Shown here piece after piece: positions 41,697-50,909 of a DNA stretch of 64,000 bases. The notes under the pieces were generated by a model that saw only the letters and a program-made list of their open reading frames with translations, was not told the DNA's origin and searched no databases. Each line of letters begins with the position of its first letter. The first letter of the stretch is position 1. The position numbers and the translations under genes were made by a program. Origin of the DNA: JAHEKB01 sp049115575 (GTDB lineage Bacteria > Bacteroidota > Bacteroidia > NS11-12g > UBA9320); the NCBI GenBank assembly GCA_049115575.1, contig JAGDZU010000001.1, forward strand, positions 62,001-126,000, written 5' to 3'.

Positions 41697-44159
41697 TTAA
41701 ATAGGGTCAATATCTAGGCTAACTCTGATCCCTTTAAATTCGGGCTGCTGTTCCAGTATATTTAACTGCTGAAACAGTATGTGCTTGTTTTGATTGATGC
41801 TGCTTGGATTATTACCCATTTTAAGCAGGTAGTTCATTAGATACCAATTGCGAACTTTTCCCACATAAGGTTTTTCAGGTCCTAGTAAAAGATCAGCAAA
41901 AGAGCGTTTCAAACTGTAAGTAGCTTGCTGTGTAGCTTTATGAAGTTGTAAGGCATCACGATGTTTTAAAGTGATTTTTACAAGTCTGCTAAATGGGGGG
42001 TAATTAAATTGTTCCCTTTCGGCCAACTCTGTATCAAAAAGTTGTTTGTAGTCGTGGTTTTTAACAGAGGCTAGAACAGCATGGTCCGCTTTGCCAGATT
42101 GTATATACACTTTGCCCACCTCTTGTCTTCTACCAGCCCGCCCTGCTACTTGTGTCATGAGTTGGAATGCCCTTTCATGTGCTCGGAAATCAGGAAAATT
42201 TAATAGGTGATCTGCATTAACAACACCAACAGTTCTGACATTCTGAAAATCTAGACCTTTTGCTACCATTTGAGTGCCAATGAGCACATCTATATCCCCT
42301 TGAGCAAATGCTTTGATAATCTTTTCATGAGAGGTTTTTCTTCGGGTGGTATTGTAATCCAACCTTTGAGTTTTTAGTTCGGGGGCGTATAGGTTGAGCT
42401 CATCTTCTATACGCTCTGTTCCATAGCCAATCATTTCCAATGCATTGTTACCACAAGCACCGCATTGAGAAACAGGAGGTCTTGTGTAAGCACAGTAATG
42501 GCACCTTAAATTGTTTTGATATTTATAATAGGTAAGAGAGATGTCGCAGTTGATGCAATGAGGAGTCCATCCACATTGAGTACATTCTAAAATAGGTACA
42601 TAGCCTTTTTTGTTTTGAAAGAGGATGCTCTGTTTACCATCTTTCTTAGTTTGTAATAGGGCATTTAGTAAAGTATCGCTAAATACTCCACTATTTCTTT
42701 TCTGTTTTTTCTGAGTAAGCATGTCAACCAACTCCACTTCAGGCATAGAAGACTCATCATAACGTTCATGAAGTTCAATGAGTTCATATTTTCCACTTAA
42801 TGCATTGTGATAACTCTCTATAGATGGAGTAGCGCTGCCCAGCAAGACATGCGATTTATGCAATTGAGCGAGGTATAAGGCTGTGTCCCTTGCATGAAAA
42901 CGCGGAGCGGGTTCATGTTGCTTAAAGCTGGATTCATGCTCTTCATCTACTATTATCAGACTAAGCTCTTTAAATGGAAGAAAAATGGCAGATCTCGTAC
43001 CTACGATAAGCAATGGTTCTGCATTTCTGATTTTATAGTATACCTCTACTCTTTCATTTGTACTGAATTTAGAATGGCTCACCACCATTTGTTCACCAAA
43101 GTGTGCGGCCAATCTGGTTACCAGTTGAGAAGTCAATGCTATTTCAGGTAAAAGGTATAATACCTGTTTTCCTTTTTTAAGCATTTCCTTAATAAAATCA
43201 ATATAGATTAGGGTCTTTCCACTAGAGGTTACGCCGTGTAATAATGCTGCTTTATTTGCCTCAAATGAGTTCTGAATAGCTTTGCGAACCTTTTCTTGGC
43301 TCGGACTTAAACTAATTTCATCTTGGGAAGATTTTTGTTGAATTAACCTAGATGTTTCTACCATGTGTAGATCTAAGACCGATTTTCCAAGCAGGGCATT
43401 TATTGCTGCTTTACTAGCACCTTTTTCTACTAGCTCTTTTAAAGAGAACATTTCTTGTTCTCTTTGATTAAGCATAGTCATGAGCACTTGCAATTGCTTA
43501 GGAGCTCTGCGCTCTAATTTGTTAAAAAGCTCATGAAGTTGTTCCTCTGCCTGAAAATCCTTGTTTAAACTTAAGTGCTTTTCAAATTTGGGTTTATAGC
43601 GCTGTTCAAGGTTTTCTTGAATGAGTAAATCACCTTTCATATATAATGATCGGATGTATTTGTAGATGCTTTTGGGTTTTAAGAGTTTTACCAAAGTAGA
43701 AAGAGGCATTTCTACATGGTTCTCCAGAATTGTGAGAATCTGAGTTTCTATTTCTCCATGCTCATTATTAGACCAATTAAAATCGGGATTAAGTATAAGT
43801 TTAGAGCTTCCTTCTAGTTTTAAACCTGCGGGCAATGCTGCATTCATTACTTCACCGGTGGTACACATATAATAGGAGGCAATCCACCACCAAAGCTTAA
43901 GCTGCACATCGTCAATGATAGCTTGATCATCTATGATGTCGAAAATGTATTTGGCTTCGTAGTGTTTTGGCGGTCGCTCTGAAAGTTTGATTATGATGCC
44001 TGCTAAGGTTTTATTCTTTCCAAAAGGAACAATAACTCGTTTTCCAACGATAGCTTCTTCGTTTAAATCAAAAGGAATTCTGTAAGTAAAGACTTTTGGG
44101 AGTCTCAGCGGCAATAAAACCTCTGAGAACAATGTTTGTCTTGTGTCATGTCTGTCCAA
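41697..44159 (-). CDS. priA: Primosomal protein N' (replication restart helicase)
   Basis: 820 residues, full length. The N-terminal DNA-binding domain (LFSEVLLPLRLPKVFTYRIP) leads to a superfamily 2 helicase: Walker A GVTSSGKTLIY near residue 310, DEEHESSFKQ, and the PriA zinc-binding loop with CTQCGWTPHCINCDISLTYY and HCYCAY-type pairs (CHYCAY, CGACGN). Further motifs: LIGTQMVAKGLDF and QVAGRAGRR. It recognises abandoned forks and loads the replicative helicase. A -7 element TAGATTTG is present upstream. Confidence 0.97.
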   Translation of the reverse strand: MDRHDTRQTLFSEVLLPLRLPKVFTYRIPFDLNEEAIVGKRVIVPFGKNKTLAGIIIKLSERPPKHYEAKYIFDIIDDQAIIDDVQLKLWWWIASYYMCTTGEVMNAALPAGLKLEGSSKLILNPDFNWSNNEHGEIETQILTILENHVEMPLSTLVKLLKPKSIYKYIRSLYMKGDLLIQENLEQRYKPKFEKHLSLNKDFQAEEQLHELFNKLERRAPKQLQVLMTMLNQREQEMFSLKELVEKGASKAAINALLGKSVLDLHMVETSRLIQQKSSQDEISLSPSQEKVRKAIQNSFEANKAALLHGVTSSGKTLIYIDFIKEMLKKGKQVLYLLPEIALTSQLVTRLAAHFGEQMVVSHSKFSTNERVEVYYKIRNAEPLLIVGTRSAIFLPFKELSLIIVDEEHESSFKQHEPAPRFHARDTALYLAQLHKSHVLLGSATPSIESYHNALSGKYELIELHERYDESSMPEVELVDMLTQKKQKRNSGVFSDTLLNALLQTKKDGKQSILFQNKKGYVPILECTQCGWTPHCINCDISLTYYKYQNNLRCHYCAYTRPPVSQCGACGNNALEMIGYGTERIEDELNLYAPELKTQRLDYNTTRRKTSHEKIIKAFAQGDIDVLIGTQMVAKGLDFQNVRTVGVVNADHLLNFPDFRAHERAFQLMTQVAGRAGRRQEVGKVYIQSGKADHAVLASVKNHDYKQLFDTELAEREQFNYPPFSRLVKITLKHRDALQLHKATQQATYSLKRSFADLLLGPEKPYVGKVRNWYLMNYLLKMGNNPSSINQNKHILFQQLNILEQQPEFKGIRVSLDIDPI

Positions 44160-44187
44160 TTAGTGTAAATATCTGCTTACAGACATC

Positions 44188-44195
44188 CAAATCTA
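44188..44195 (-). promoter_or_regulatory. -7 promoter element (TAGATTTG) of priA
   Basis: Minus-strand TAGATTTG at 44195-44188, 28 bases before the priA ATG. It shares an 82-base divergent gap with the promoter of the lipoprotein gene at 44242. Confidence 0.45.
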
Positions 44196-44217
44196 AATCA
44201 AATAGGCCAATTGAACT

Positions 44218-44225
44218 TAAATTTG
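44218..44225 (+). promoter_or_regulatory. -7 promoter element (TAAATTTG) of the 44242 lipoprotein gene
   Basis: Exact TAnnTTTG match, 16 bases before the ATG at 44242. Confidence 0.45.
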
Positions 44226-44241
44226 CAGACATTCTAACGGA

Positions 44242-45108
44242 ATGAAGAAGGTTATCGTCATATTACTTTTAATTGCAGTGGGCTTGTCTGCTTGTCAGAA
44301 TGCTGAGATGATAGAAGTGAAGCAAACTACTGAACCGGCAGAACTGCTTGTTAAATCTATATCTGAGATTTACTCCACCTATGATATGTTAGACGATTAT
44401 ATCTCAAGAAGCAATCTTCTTGGTAAAAAAGATGAGCGCATTGTTCCGGTTGGGGTGGGTGTTTATTTAATAGACACTTCATATACTGATGGCGATGGTG
44501 TGGAAGTAGTACTCAATTTTGGAGAATTGGGAACTGAAGAACCATACGGCATCCTCTGCAAGGATAATAAGTACAGAGCGGGCAATGTTCGCATTCTTAT
44601 GGACAAAAGGTATAGCTCTGAAGAATGCGAAATCCAAATTATGTTTGATAGCTGGGCACCTTTCTATACAGGTAATGGAAGCGAAATGAACACATTTGAG
44701 GGTAGTATTAGCATGCACAAAGAAGGTACGAGCAGTGTTGAGGTAAAAGCAGTTGATTTACAGGTAACAGATCATTTGGATGAATATGTGAAGTTCAGTT
44801 GTGAAAACACTCTAATAAAAACAGAGGATAATGGAGTTGGTATTATCAATGACAAGCTAACCATAGATGGGCATTTTGCAGTCTCAGATGGTGGCGGGAG
44901 TACTTTTGAAGCAGACATTTCTGAAAGTTTAAAGAAGAATTATACCAACGGTTGTTATAAAAATATTGTAGCGGGTATCATTGATCTCAACTCCAGTAAT
45001 TCAGTGTCAACTATTTCAGTGGATTTCGATGTTTATGGAGACCAAGCCTGTGATAACCTGGTAGAAATTACCATTAATGGTAAGTCATCCATCCACGCTA
45101 TTGATTAA
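44242..45108 (+). CDS. Lipoprotein of unknown function
   Basis: 288 residues. Lipoprotein signal MKKVIVILLLIAVGLSAC with Cys at residue 18. The mature part is beta-rich with several Cys (ILCKDNKYRAGN, SSEECEIQIMFD, FSCENTLIKT, NGCYKNIVAG, DQACDNLVEI), arranged like a Bacteroidota lipoprotein whose repeated GVEVVLNFGELG and VRILMDKRYSSE strands form a barrel-like or jelly-roll fold. No family name is assigned. The 3' end overlaps the histidine phosphatase gene tail to tail by 11 bases. Confidence 0.78.
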   Translation: MKKVIVILLLIAVGLSACQNAEMIEVKQTTEPAELLVKSISEIYSTYDMLDDYISRSNLLGKKDERIVPVGVGVYLIDTSYTDGDGVEVVLNFGELGTEEPYGILCKDNKYRAGNVRILMDKRYSSEECEIQIMFDSWAPFYTGNGSEMNTFEGSISMHKEGTSSVEVKAVDLQVTDHLDEYVKFSCENTLIKTEDNGVGIINDKLTIDGHFAVSDGGGSTFEADISESLKKNYTNGCYKNIVAGIIDLNSSNSVSTISVDFDVYGDQACDNLVEITINGKSSIHAID

Positions 45109-45592
45109 ACATTTTGGGGTAGTAAAGGAATTCTAAAGTGCTTGGGGTGTCTATCGAAATCTCAGCAAAATCTTCATCATCATATTTAATACAAGCAACG
45201 GCTGAAGTTGGCATATTGTCAATTTTACTATTGCTCAATGCATTGAATGCATATGTGATTCCAGGATTATGAGCGAGTATCATTAAGGAATCTAAATTGT
45301 TATCTTGCTTTTGCACCAGATGAACAATCTCCTGCATGCTCGCTAGATACAATTCAGGCGTATAGGATATATCTATAGGCCCCAATACGTTTAATAAAGG
45401 CTTGCTTGTCTCTATGGTGCGCCTTGAATCCGAACTGAGTATTAAGTCTGGGATAAGACCGCTTTCTTTGATTTTAGAAGCCATAATGGGAGCATCTCTT
45501 CTCCCGCGCTTGTTTAGGGATCTCGAATGATCATCAGCATAGGGCTGATCCCAGCTTGATTTGGCGTGTCTCATTAGAAAAAGTCTCTTCAT
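45098..45592 (-). CDS. Histidine phosphatase family protein (SixA type)
   Basis: 164 residues from the ATG at 45592, whose product opens MKRLFLMRHAKSSW with the catalytic RHA motif at residues 8-10; the frame to 45628 would add 12 residues and overlap the DUF423 gene more deeply. Other conserved parts: LNKRGRRDAPIMA, LILSSDSRRTIETS and ILAHNPGITYA. SixA-like enzymes remove phosphate from phosphohistidine or small molecules; in E. coli SixA acts on histidine phosphotransfer proteins. The ATG overlaps the DUF423 stop as ATGA. Confidence 0.9.
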   Translation of the reverse strand: MKRLFLMRHAKSSWDQPYADDHSRSLNKRGRRDAPIMASKIKESGLIPDLILSSDSRRTIETSKPLLNVLGPIDISYTPELYLASMQEIVHLVQKQDNNLDSLMILAHNPGITYAFNALSNSKIDNMPTSAVACIKYDDEDFAEISIDTPSTLEFLYYPKMFNQ

Positions 45593-45984
45593 TTCTTTCT
45601 TAAAAGCTTGATAGCTAGCATTATCCATGCAATAACAAAAGACAAACCTCCTATTGGTGCCAACATGGCGAAAAAGTCCATGTCAAAACCCAGTAAAGAT
45701 TTAGTTGAATGGAGAAGTAAACTTCCGCTAAATAGCAGAATACCAGCTGTAAATAAATAGTTTACATACCTCAATTTTAAACTTAAGACTATGGCGGTGA
45801 TATTAACCGCAATTAGAGCAATACCGTGGAATGAGAGATATCTGAGGGCTGTGTGATAAGTATTGAGATCGGCTTGTTTTAAATGCTCTTTTAAGCCGTG
45901 AGCACCGAAAGCTCCAAGCAATACGTAAAGGCCGCAGATGAAGGCTCCAGCGGCTATCCAGTTGATGTTTTCTCCTTTTTTCAC
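45589..45984 (-). CDS. DUF423 family small membrane protein
   Basis: About 131 residues with four hydrophobic spans and the family motif YVLLGAFGAHGLKEHL, HTALRYLSFHGIALI and LFSGSLLLHS. The frame extends to a TTG at 45999, but that TTG is part of a -7 element (TAGATTTG, 46004-45997). A GTG at 45984 giving MKKGENINW is a better start. The function is not established; homologues include E. coli YgdD. Translation-coupled to the SixA gene (ATGA). Confidence 0.85.
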   Translation of the reverse strand: MKKGENINWIAAGAFICGLYVLLGAFGAHGLKEHLKQADLNTYHTALRYLSFHGIALIAVNITAIVLSLKLRYVNYLFTAGILLFSGSLLLHSTKSLLGFDMDFFAMLAPIGGLSFVIAWIMLAIKLLRKK

Positions 45985-45994
45985 TGTATCTTTG
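45962..45994 (+). promoter_or_regulatory. Promoter of the 46014 operon (TTG-N22-TATCTTTG)
   Basis: TTG at 45962-45964 and TATCTTTG at 45987-45994 with a 22-base spacer. The start would fall near 46001, about 13 bases before the ATG. The element lies within the 5' end of the DUF423 gene. Confidence 0.55.
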
Positions 45995-45996
45995 TT

Positions 45997-46004
45997 CAAA
46001 TCTA
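45997..46004 (-). promoter_or_regulatory. -7 promoter element (TAGATTTG) of the DUF423/SixA operon
   Basis: Minus-strand TAGATTTG at 46004-45997, two bases from the oppositely oriented TATCTTTG, so the two promoters face each other. The minus-strand start would be near 45990. Confidence 0.4.
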
Positions 46005-46013
46005 CTACTTACT

Positions 46014-47627
46014 ATGAAAACTTGGCCATTATTCGTAATAGCTCTTGTAATGTCTTCTTGTCTCGGAAATTTAAAAGAGACCATAGACAAAGCATCCAAG
46101 ACGCAATCCCTAAATTGGAATCCGAACATTGCTGTACCCTTGGTATATTCTAGCTTGAATATGCAGGATATAGTGGAGGTGACAGATAAGTATGCTCAAC
46201 ACAGAGTTGAGGATGATAAATCCATTACCTTAATATATCAAGGACAGCTATTTAGCCTTAGGGCAGAAGATGCTTTTCAATTACCCAATCAATCCTATTC
46301 TGATTTTAACACTTTAACGCCAGCACAAGCTGCAGTTTTAGATGCAACTGGGAACTTGAGTTTTCAAGTAACCAAAGATTTTGATTTTGCGTTGGGTAGT
46401 AATGAACTGGATTCTATCATTTTAAAAGGTGGAACTTGGGATCTGTCTCTCAATACTAATTTACAGCACAATGTTGACGTAACAGTCACTGTTATTGGAA
46501 GTGATCTCAATGGAAATGAATTGACTAGTCAAATCCAAGCCAGCTACGGTGGTAATACACCAACTTCAGCCAATGAATCTCAAATACTGAATCGAGTAAT
46601 TCTAGATTTGACTTTGGGCAACCAAGGCCACTCTCAGCTAAGCTTGTTATTTGATGTGAATATTCAAAAGATTAATGGCAACCCAGTTGCGCCAGGTGAG
46701 TATGTCAATTTTGGCATGGGAATGCAAAACTTGGCCTTTAGATATTTAAAAGGATACTTGCCCAATGCGAATTTGTCTAATGGCAATGATTCTATGTTTA
46801 TAGATGTATTTAAGCACAATGAATCTGGTAGCTTCACATTGGTAGATCCTAAGATCAGTTTGCATTTTAAGAATAGCTTTGGTACTCCATTGAGAGCTAG
46901 CTTGCTCCAATTTGCGGGAATTCATCAAAATGGAAATCAAATCAATTTAAATGGCTATCCAGCTCAATTTGATTTCTTAGCAGCATCTTCAACAGGTGGC
47001 ATTTATATAGACAGTCTCTCATTGGATAAGAGTAATTCTAATTTAGATGATTATATAAATAATAAACCCTATTCTAATATTTACGAATATGGCATTTTTA
47101 CCAATCCTCTTAATCAAAACGATAGAGTTTGGATGCTCGATACTTCAGTTTTACAATGTGATGTTGAACTGGATTTTCCACTATACGGAACTGCACAAAA
47201 CTATAGCTTAGAATCTTCAGCTGCTTTTGAGATAGATTCAGAAATTGACGAATATGTTGAAGAAGTTCTTATGAGACTTCATACAGAAAATGCTTTTCCT
47301 GTAGATCTCAATCTCCAAGTCTATTTGGAAGACAGCGTGAGCGGTTTGATTCTGGATTCATTATTTCATGATGATTTGCTTGTACTGGCATCTTCATCAG
47401 TAGACCAGAATGGTAAAACAGAACAGGTTTATCCTAAGACTATGGATATCCCATTTGATAGAGATAGGTTGGATGTGCTCAAGAATGCCAATAAAATAAG
47501 TTATGTAGCGCGTTTTAATACCTTGGAGGAGAATGGATCACAATCCGATGTGAAGTTCTTTGAAGAATATGAATTATTGATACAGTTTGGAATCCAAGCT
47601 AAGTTTAACATTAATGAGCCTTTGTAA
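46014..47627 (+). CDS. Large lipoprotein of unknown function
   Basis: 537 residues. The signal MKTWPLFVIALVMSSC ends in the lipidated Cys at residue 16. The mature part is beta-rich with recurring patterns such as NPNIAVPLVYSSLNMQDIVEV, QVTKDFDFALGSNELDSIIL and DSLFHDDLLVLASSSVDQNG. It has the look of large surface-exposed Bacteroidota lipoproteins. No characterised family is recognised. One base separates its stop from the DUF5723 gene ATG. Confidence 0.75.
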   Translation: MKTWPLFVIALVMSSCLGNLKETIDKASKTQSLNWNPNIAVPLVYSSLNMQDIVEVTDKYAQHRVEDDKSITLIYQGQLFSLRAEDAFQLPNQSYSDFNTLTPAQAAVLDATGNLSFQVTKDFDFALGSNELDSIILKGGTWDLSLNTNLQHNVDVTVTVIGSDLNGNELTSQIQASYGGNTPTSANESQILNRVILDLTLGNQGHSQLSLLFDVNIQKINGNPVAPGEYVNFGMGMQNLAFRYLKGYLPNANLSNGNDSMFIDVFKHNESGSFTLVDPKISLHFKNSFGTPLRASLLQFAGIHQNGNQINLNGYPAQFDFLAASSTGGIYIDSLSLDKSNSNLDDYINNKPYSNIYEYGIFTNPLNQNDRVWMLDTSVLQCDVELDFPLYGTAQNYSLESSAAFEIDSEIDEYVEEVLMRLHTENAFPVDLNLQVYLEDSVSGLILDSLFHDDLLVLASSSVDQNGKTEQVYPKTMDIPFDRDRLDVLKNANKISYVARFNTLEENGSQSDVKFFEEYELLIQFGIQAKFNINEPL

Positions 47628-47628
47628 G

Positions 47629-48978
47629 ATGAAAAAATTATGGATCTTTAGCATATTGATGTTCTTTGGCTTGAACGCCTGGACTCAATCAAATTTGACT
47701 TTGTATCATATGAAGACTTTGCCTCAAAATATGTATGCAAATCCGGCATTTACACCGGAATCAAACCTCTTTATTGGAGTGCCCGGTATCTCTTCTATGG
47801 ATATGGGTGTCAGTTCTAATGGACTGGCACTACGGAAAATCAACAATGCATTTGTTCCTATCCAAGGAACAGACTCATTTGACCTTCAGCTGGAAGAATT
47901 GTTTCAAGTATTTAAGAATAACTTGTATGTCAATTCAAAAGTGAACATAGATCTGATTCATTTTGGGTTTAAGAAGGGTAAGAACTTCTTTACTTTCAAT
48001 GTAACAGAGAAGATCAAATCTAGAGTAGATGTTCCTGTGGAATTATTCGAACTTGTTCTAGAAGGAAACGGTGGAGAAAACCTAGGAAGAACGTTTAACT
48101 TTAATCCTGGATTAGATATTATTCACAGCAGAGAATATGCATTGGGAATTAACCGATCTTTTTTAGATGATGACTTACATATCGGCGCACGAGCCAAATA
48201 TCTATATGGTTTGAACATTATTGAAACCGAGAGAAGTGATTTGAATTTTACTACAGATGAAGACGATTTCAGCTATCTGCTTAATTCAGATGTAAAATTC
48301 AATATGGCATCTTCCATATTCTCATTAGATAGCTTTAGCAATCCGGATATGTCAAAGATGTTCTATGGCGCCAAGAACCACGGTTGGGGGTTGGATTTGG
48401 GAATAGAGTATAAATTGAATAAGAGAATTACCCTAAGTGCTAGTATAGTTGATTTAGGCATGATAAGTTGGAAAGAAAATGTGCGAAATCACAGCTCTGA
48501 AAATCCAAATGCATCTTTTGAGTTCAAAGGATTTGACCTCAAATCAGTAATCAAGGATTCTTTGAGTTTTACCGAAGTTCTTGAAAACTTAACAGATAGT
48601 TTGGTAGAAGTATTTGGTCTAGATAGCACCGCAGAGTCTTTCAATACCGGCTTAATGAGTGAGTTTTACCTTGGTGGTACTTATTCATTAAATCACAATC
48701 ACACCGCTGGTGTCTTGCTATATGGAAGTTTCTACAATAGAAAATTCTACCCTGCAGTTACCTTGTCTTGGAATAGTAGATTTGGCAAATTATTAGGAGT
48801 CAGTGTGAGTTATAGTGCTATGCGAGATAACTATTTTAATGCAGGCCTTGGATTGAGCATTAATGGAGGAAGCTTTCAATACTATTTGGTCAGTGATAAT
48901 TTGATTGGAAATACTGCCTCCCAGATTAAAAATATTAGCATAAGAACAGGTTTTAATTTTACTTTTGGACGCAAATAG
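47629..48978 (+). CDS. DUF5723 family outer-membrane protein
   Basis: 449 residues from the ATG at 47629, where the signal peptide begins (KKLWIFSILMFFGLNAWTQ); upstream in-frame codons from 47587 lie inside the previous gene. The DUF5723 opening LYHMKTLPQNMYANPAF, LFIGVPGISSMDMGVS and SNGLALRKINN is clear. The rest is Tyr/Asn/Gly-rich barrel sequence ending in FTFGRK. In Bacteroidota these are predicted outer-membrane proteins related in pattern to PorV/PorP-type barrels. Function unknown. It is in the middle of an operon with a lipoprotein and an FKBP-type isomerase. Confidence 0.88.
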   Translation: MKKLWIFSILMFFGLNAWTQSNLTLYHMKTLPQNMYANPAFTPESNLFIGVPGISSMDMGVSSNGLALRKINNAFVPIQGTDSFDLQLEELFQVFKNNLYVNSKVNIDLIHFGFKKGKNFFTFNVTEKIKSRVDVPVELFELVLEGNGGENLGRTFNFNPGLDIIHSREYALGINRSFLDDDLHIGARAKYLYGLNIIETERSDLNFTTDEDDFSYLLNSDVKFNMASSIFSLDSFSNPDMSKMFYGAKNHGWGLDLGIEYKLNKRITLSASIVDLGMISWKENVRNHSSENPNASFEFKGFDLKSVIKDSLSFTEVLENLTDSLVEVFGLDSTAESFNTGLMSEFYLGGTYSLNHNHTAGVLLYGSFYNRKFYPAVTLSWNSRFGKLLGVSVSYSAMRDNYFNAGLGLSINGGSFQYYLVSDNLIGNTASQIKNISIRTGFNFTFGRK

Positions 48979-48987
48979 CTGCTGTCC

Positions 48988-49455
48988 ATGAATGCATTAA
49001 AATCTCTTCCAATACTCATCTTGCTGTTAAGTGGTGTTGTTTTAAGCTCCTGTTCAAAAGAGCAATTAGAAAAAGACACCAATAAAATTGAGAAATACCT
49101 CAAAAAGAATGATCTAACAGCCGAAAAAACAGATGATGGAATATATTATATCATAGATGTTATTGGGGCTGGAGATCATCCCAAAATCACTGATGAGGTT
49201 AAAGTCCACTACCGAGGATACACTTTAAAGGATGATGTTTTTGATTCAAGCTATGACAGGGGAGAACCTTCTAGCTTTCCATTGGACCGCGTTATAGAAG
49301 GTTGGCAATTGGGAATCCCACTATTTAAAGAAGGAGGTAAAGGAAAGTTGTTTATACCTTCAGAATTAGGCTATGGTAATAACCCGCCGCCGTTCAGTGG
49401 TATAGGGGTAGATGAAGTGCTCATTTTTGATGTAGAGTTAATTGAGATTCTTTAG
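48988..49455 (+). CDS. FKBP-type peptidyl-prolyl cis-trans isomerase, lipoprotein
   Basis: 155 residues. Lipoprotein signal ILILLLSGVVLSSC with Cys near residue 22, then a short helical linker (LEKDTNKIEKYLKKN). The FKBP domain covers about residues 55-155: VKVHYRGYTLKDDVFDSSYD, PSSFPLDRVIEGWQLGIPLF, GKGKLFIPSELGYG, VLIFDVELIEI. It speeds proline isomerisation of exported proteins at the envelope. It starts 9 bases after the DUF5723 stop, and its end overlaps miaA tail to tail by 18 bases. Confidence 0.94.
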   Translation: MNALKSLPILILLLSGVVLSSCSKEQLEKDTNKIEKYLKKNDLTAEKTDDGIYYIIDVIGAGDHPKITDEVKVHYRGYTLKDDVFDSSYDRGEPSSFPLDRVIEGWQLGIPLFKEGGKGKLFIPSELGYGNNPPPFSGIGVDEVLIFDVELIEIL

Positions 49456-50316
49456 GGCTTCTGCAATATATTTTACAACACGGTCTTCTTTAGCTTCTAC
49501 TCCCGTAAAACCTTGATTCTTAAACCATGTTATTTGCCTTTTGGCATAATTTCTACTGTGCTGTTTTATCTTTTCTACGGCTTGTTCCAAAGTGGAGTTT
49601 CCATCTAAATAATCGAACAATTCTTTATAGCCCACAGTTTGTAGGGCGTTTAAAGATCTCTTGGGGTATAATGCTTCTGCCTCATCAAGTAGGCCACCTT
49701 TCATCATGAGATCTACCCTTTGATTAATTCGTGAATAGAGCGCATCTCTATCCATTTGAAGATAAATTTTAATGCAGTGATAGTTTCTTACCACATTCTT
49801 AGCATCTGGGGCAAATTCCGATTCCTTTATTTCAATAGCTCTGATGAGACGCTGCGGATTATTTTGGTCTTTGAATTCAGGATTGTCTAGCCTTTGCTGA
49901 AGACTTTCAATTCCTTCTTTATTCAATTGCATTTTAAGTTCCTCTCGAAGCGCTGGATTCGCCTTAGGAAGATGGTCTAATCCTTCTATACTGGATTTTA
50001 TATACAATCCTGTGCCACCCACCATTACAACCACATTCTTGCTTTGGAACAATTCCTGTAAACAAGCATTGGAATCTTCTTCGTACAAACCGGCATTATA
50101 CTCATCTTCTATGCTTCTGCTTGCAATGAAATGGTGCTTTACACTTGCGAGCTGGTTAGCATTTGGCCTAGCAACACCAATTTTCATCTCTTTGAAAATT
50201 TGCCTTGAATCGCTGGAAATGATGTCTGTATTGTAGAGCTTAGCCAAGCTAATCCCGATATCGGTTTTGCCAACAGCGGTGGGGCCAGCAATAACAACTA
50301 AGACTTTCTTATTCAT
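49438..50316 (-). CDS. miaA: tRNA dimethylallyltransferase
   Basis: 292 residues. Transfers a dimethylallyl group to A37 of tRNAs that read UNN codons. Seen: P-loop VVIAGPTAVGKTDIGISLA, DSRQIFKEMKIGVA, HHFIASRSIEDEYNAG, VMVGGTGLYIKS, NPQRLIRAIEI and KRQITWFKNQG. Its ATG overlaps the PRiA4b stop as ATGA. The last residues are encoded within the convergent overlap with the FKBP gene. Confidence 0.97.
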   Translation of the reverse strand: MNKKVLVVIAGPTAVGKTDIGISLAKLYNTDIISSDSRQIFKEMKIGVARPNANQLASVKHHFIASRSIEDEYNAGLYEEDSNACLQELFQSKNVVVMVGGTGLYIKSSIEGLDHLPKANPALREELKMQLNKEGIESLQQRLDNPEFKDQNNPQRLIRAIEIKESEFAPDAKNVVRNYHCIKIYLQMDRDALYSRINQRVDLMMKGGLLDEAEALYPKRSLNALQTVGYKELFDYLDGNSTLEQAVEKIKQHSRNYAKRQITWFKNQGFTGVEAKEDRVVKYIAEALKNLN

Positions 50317-50909
50317 TTGATTTCGGATTCGTCAACCTCGTCGCCGTAGAGATTGAAATCATCCTTTTCATCCTCCTCTTCATCGTCCTCATCTTCTTCA
50401 GCAAGCTCTTCATCTTTGGCCAGCAACTCTCCTAGATCTTTAATTAGATGATCAGCTTCGCTGAACAATTTTGCTGCTGGATCCGTGAGTAGGGATTTAG
50501 GATCTACATATTGTTTTGGGGATGCTCCAATGGATTTAACCAATAGAGGATATTCAAGTCCCTCTTGCTCTTTGGAAAGTTTAATAACTTCCAATCGCAT
50601 ATGCCAATCACCGCCTGATTCATCATAACGGTATAAGAATTTTTGGTAAGGATCGTCAATGTTTTTAGCCAAAACAGCCACTTCAGCAGATCTTGTATTA
50701 GCCTTTGCCTCAGTACAGAATTCTTCACCTTGTCTCCAGAGGTCATTGGCTTTGTAAAACGAAGCCACTTTAATTCTGTCAAAATTAATGGCATCTTGTA
50801 TGGCAAAGTGAAATTGGCTAAAAGTATTGCGCCCACTCACATCGAATATGCGTTCAACGTCGTCCACGTCTTCGAAAGTCAATCTAAATCTAAAAACTAT
50901 CTTACTCAT
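50313..50909 (-). CDS. PRiA4b ORF-3-like protein
   Basis: 198 residues. The first 165 residues match the PRiA4b ORF-3 family (also called IS1096 passenger TnpR-like): FRFRLTFEDVDDVERIFDV, FSQFHFAIQDAINFD, FYKANDLWRQGEEF, DPYQKFLYRYDESGGDWHM. The rest is an acidic tail (EDEDDEEEDEKDDFNLYGD). There is no transposase nearby, so the family name does not make this a mobile element. It is embedded between the CCA-type enzyme gene (8-base overlap) and miaA (4-base overlap), which suggests a link to tRNA metabolism; that is an inference. Confidence 0.85.
   Translation of the reverse strand: MSKIVFRFRLTFEDVDDVERIFDVSGRNTFSQFHFAIQDAINFDRIKVASFYKANDLWRQGEEFCTEAKANTRSAEVAVLAKNIDDPYQKFLYRYDESGGDWHMRLEVIKLSKEQEGLEYPLLVKSIGASPKQYVDPKSLLTDPAAKLFSEADHLIKDLGELLAKDEELAEEDEDDEEEDEKDDFNLYGDEVDESEIK

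Noticed and set aside
50313..50909. Mobile element, because the family is also called IS1096 passenger
   Set aside because: No transposase, inverted repeats or target duplication; the gene overlaps both tRNA-processing neighbours and has matching composition.
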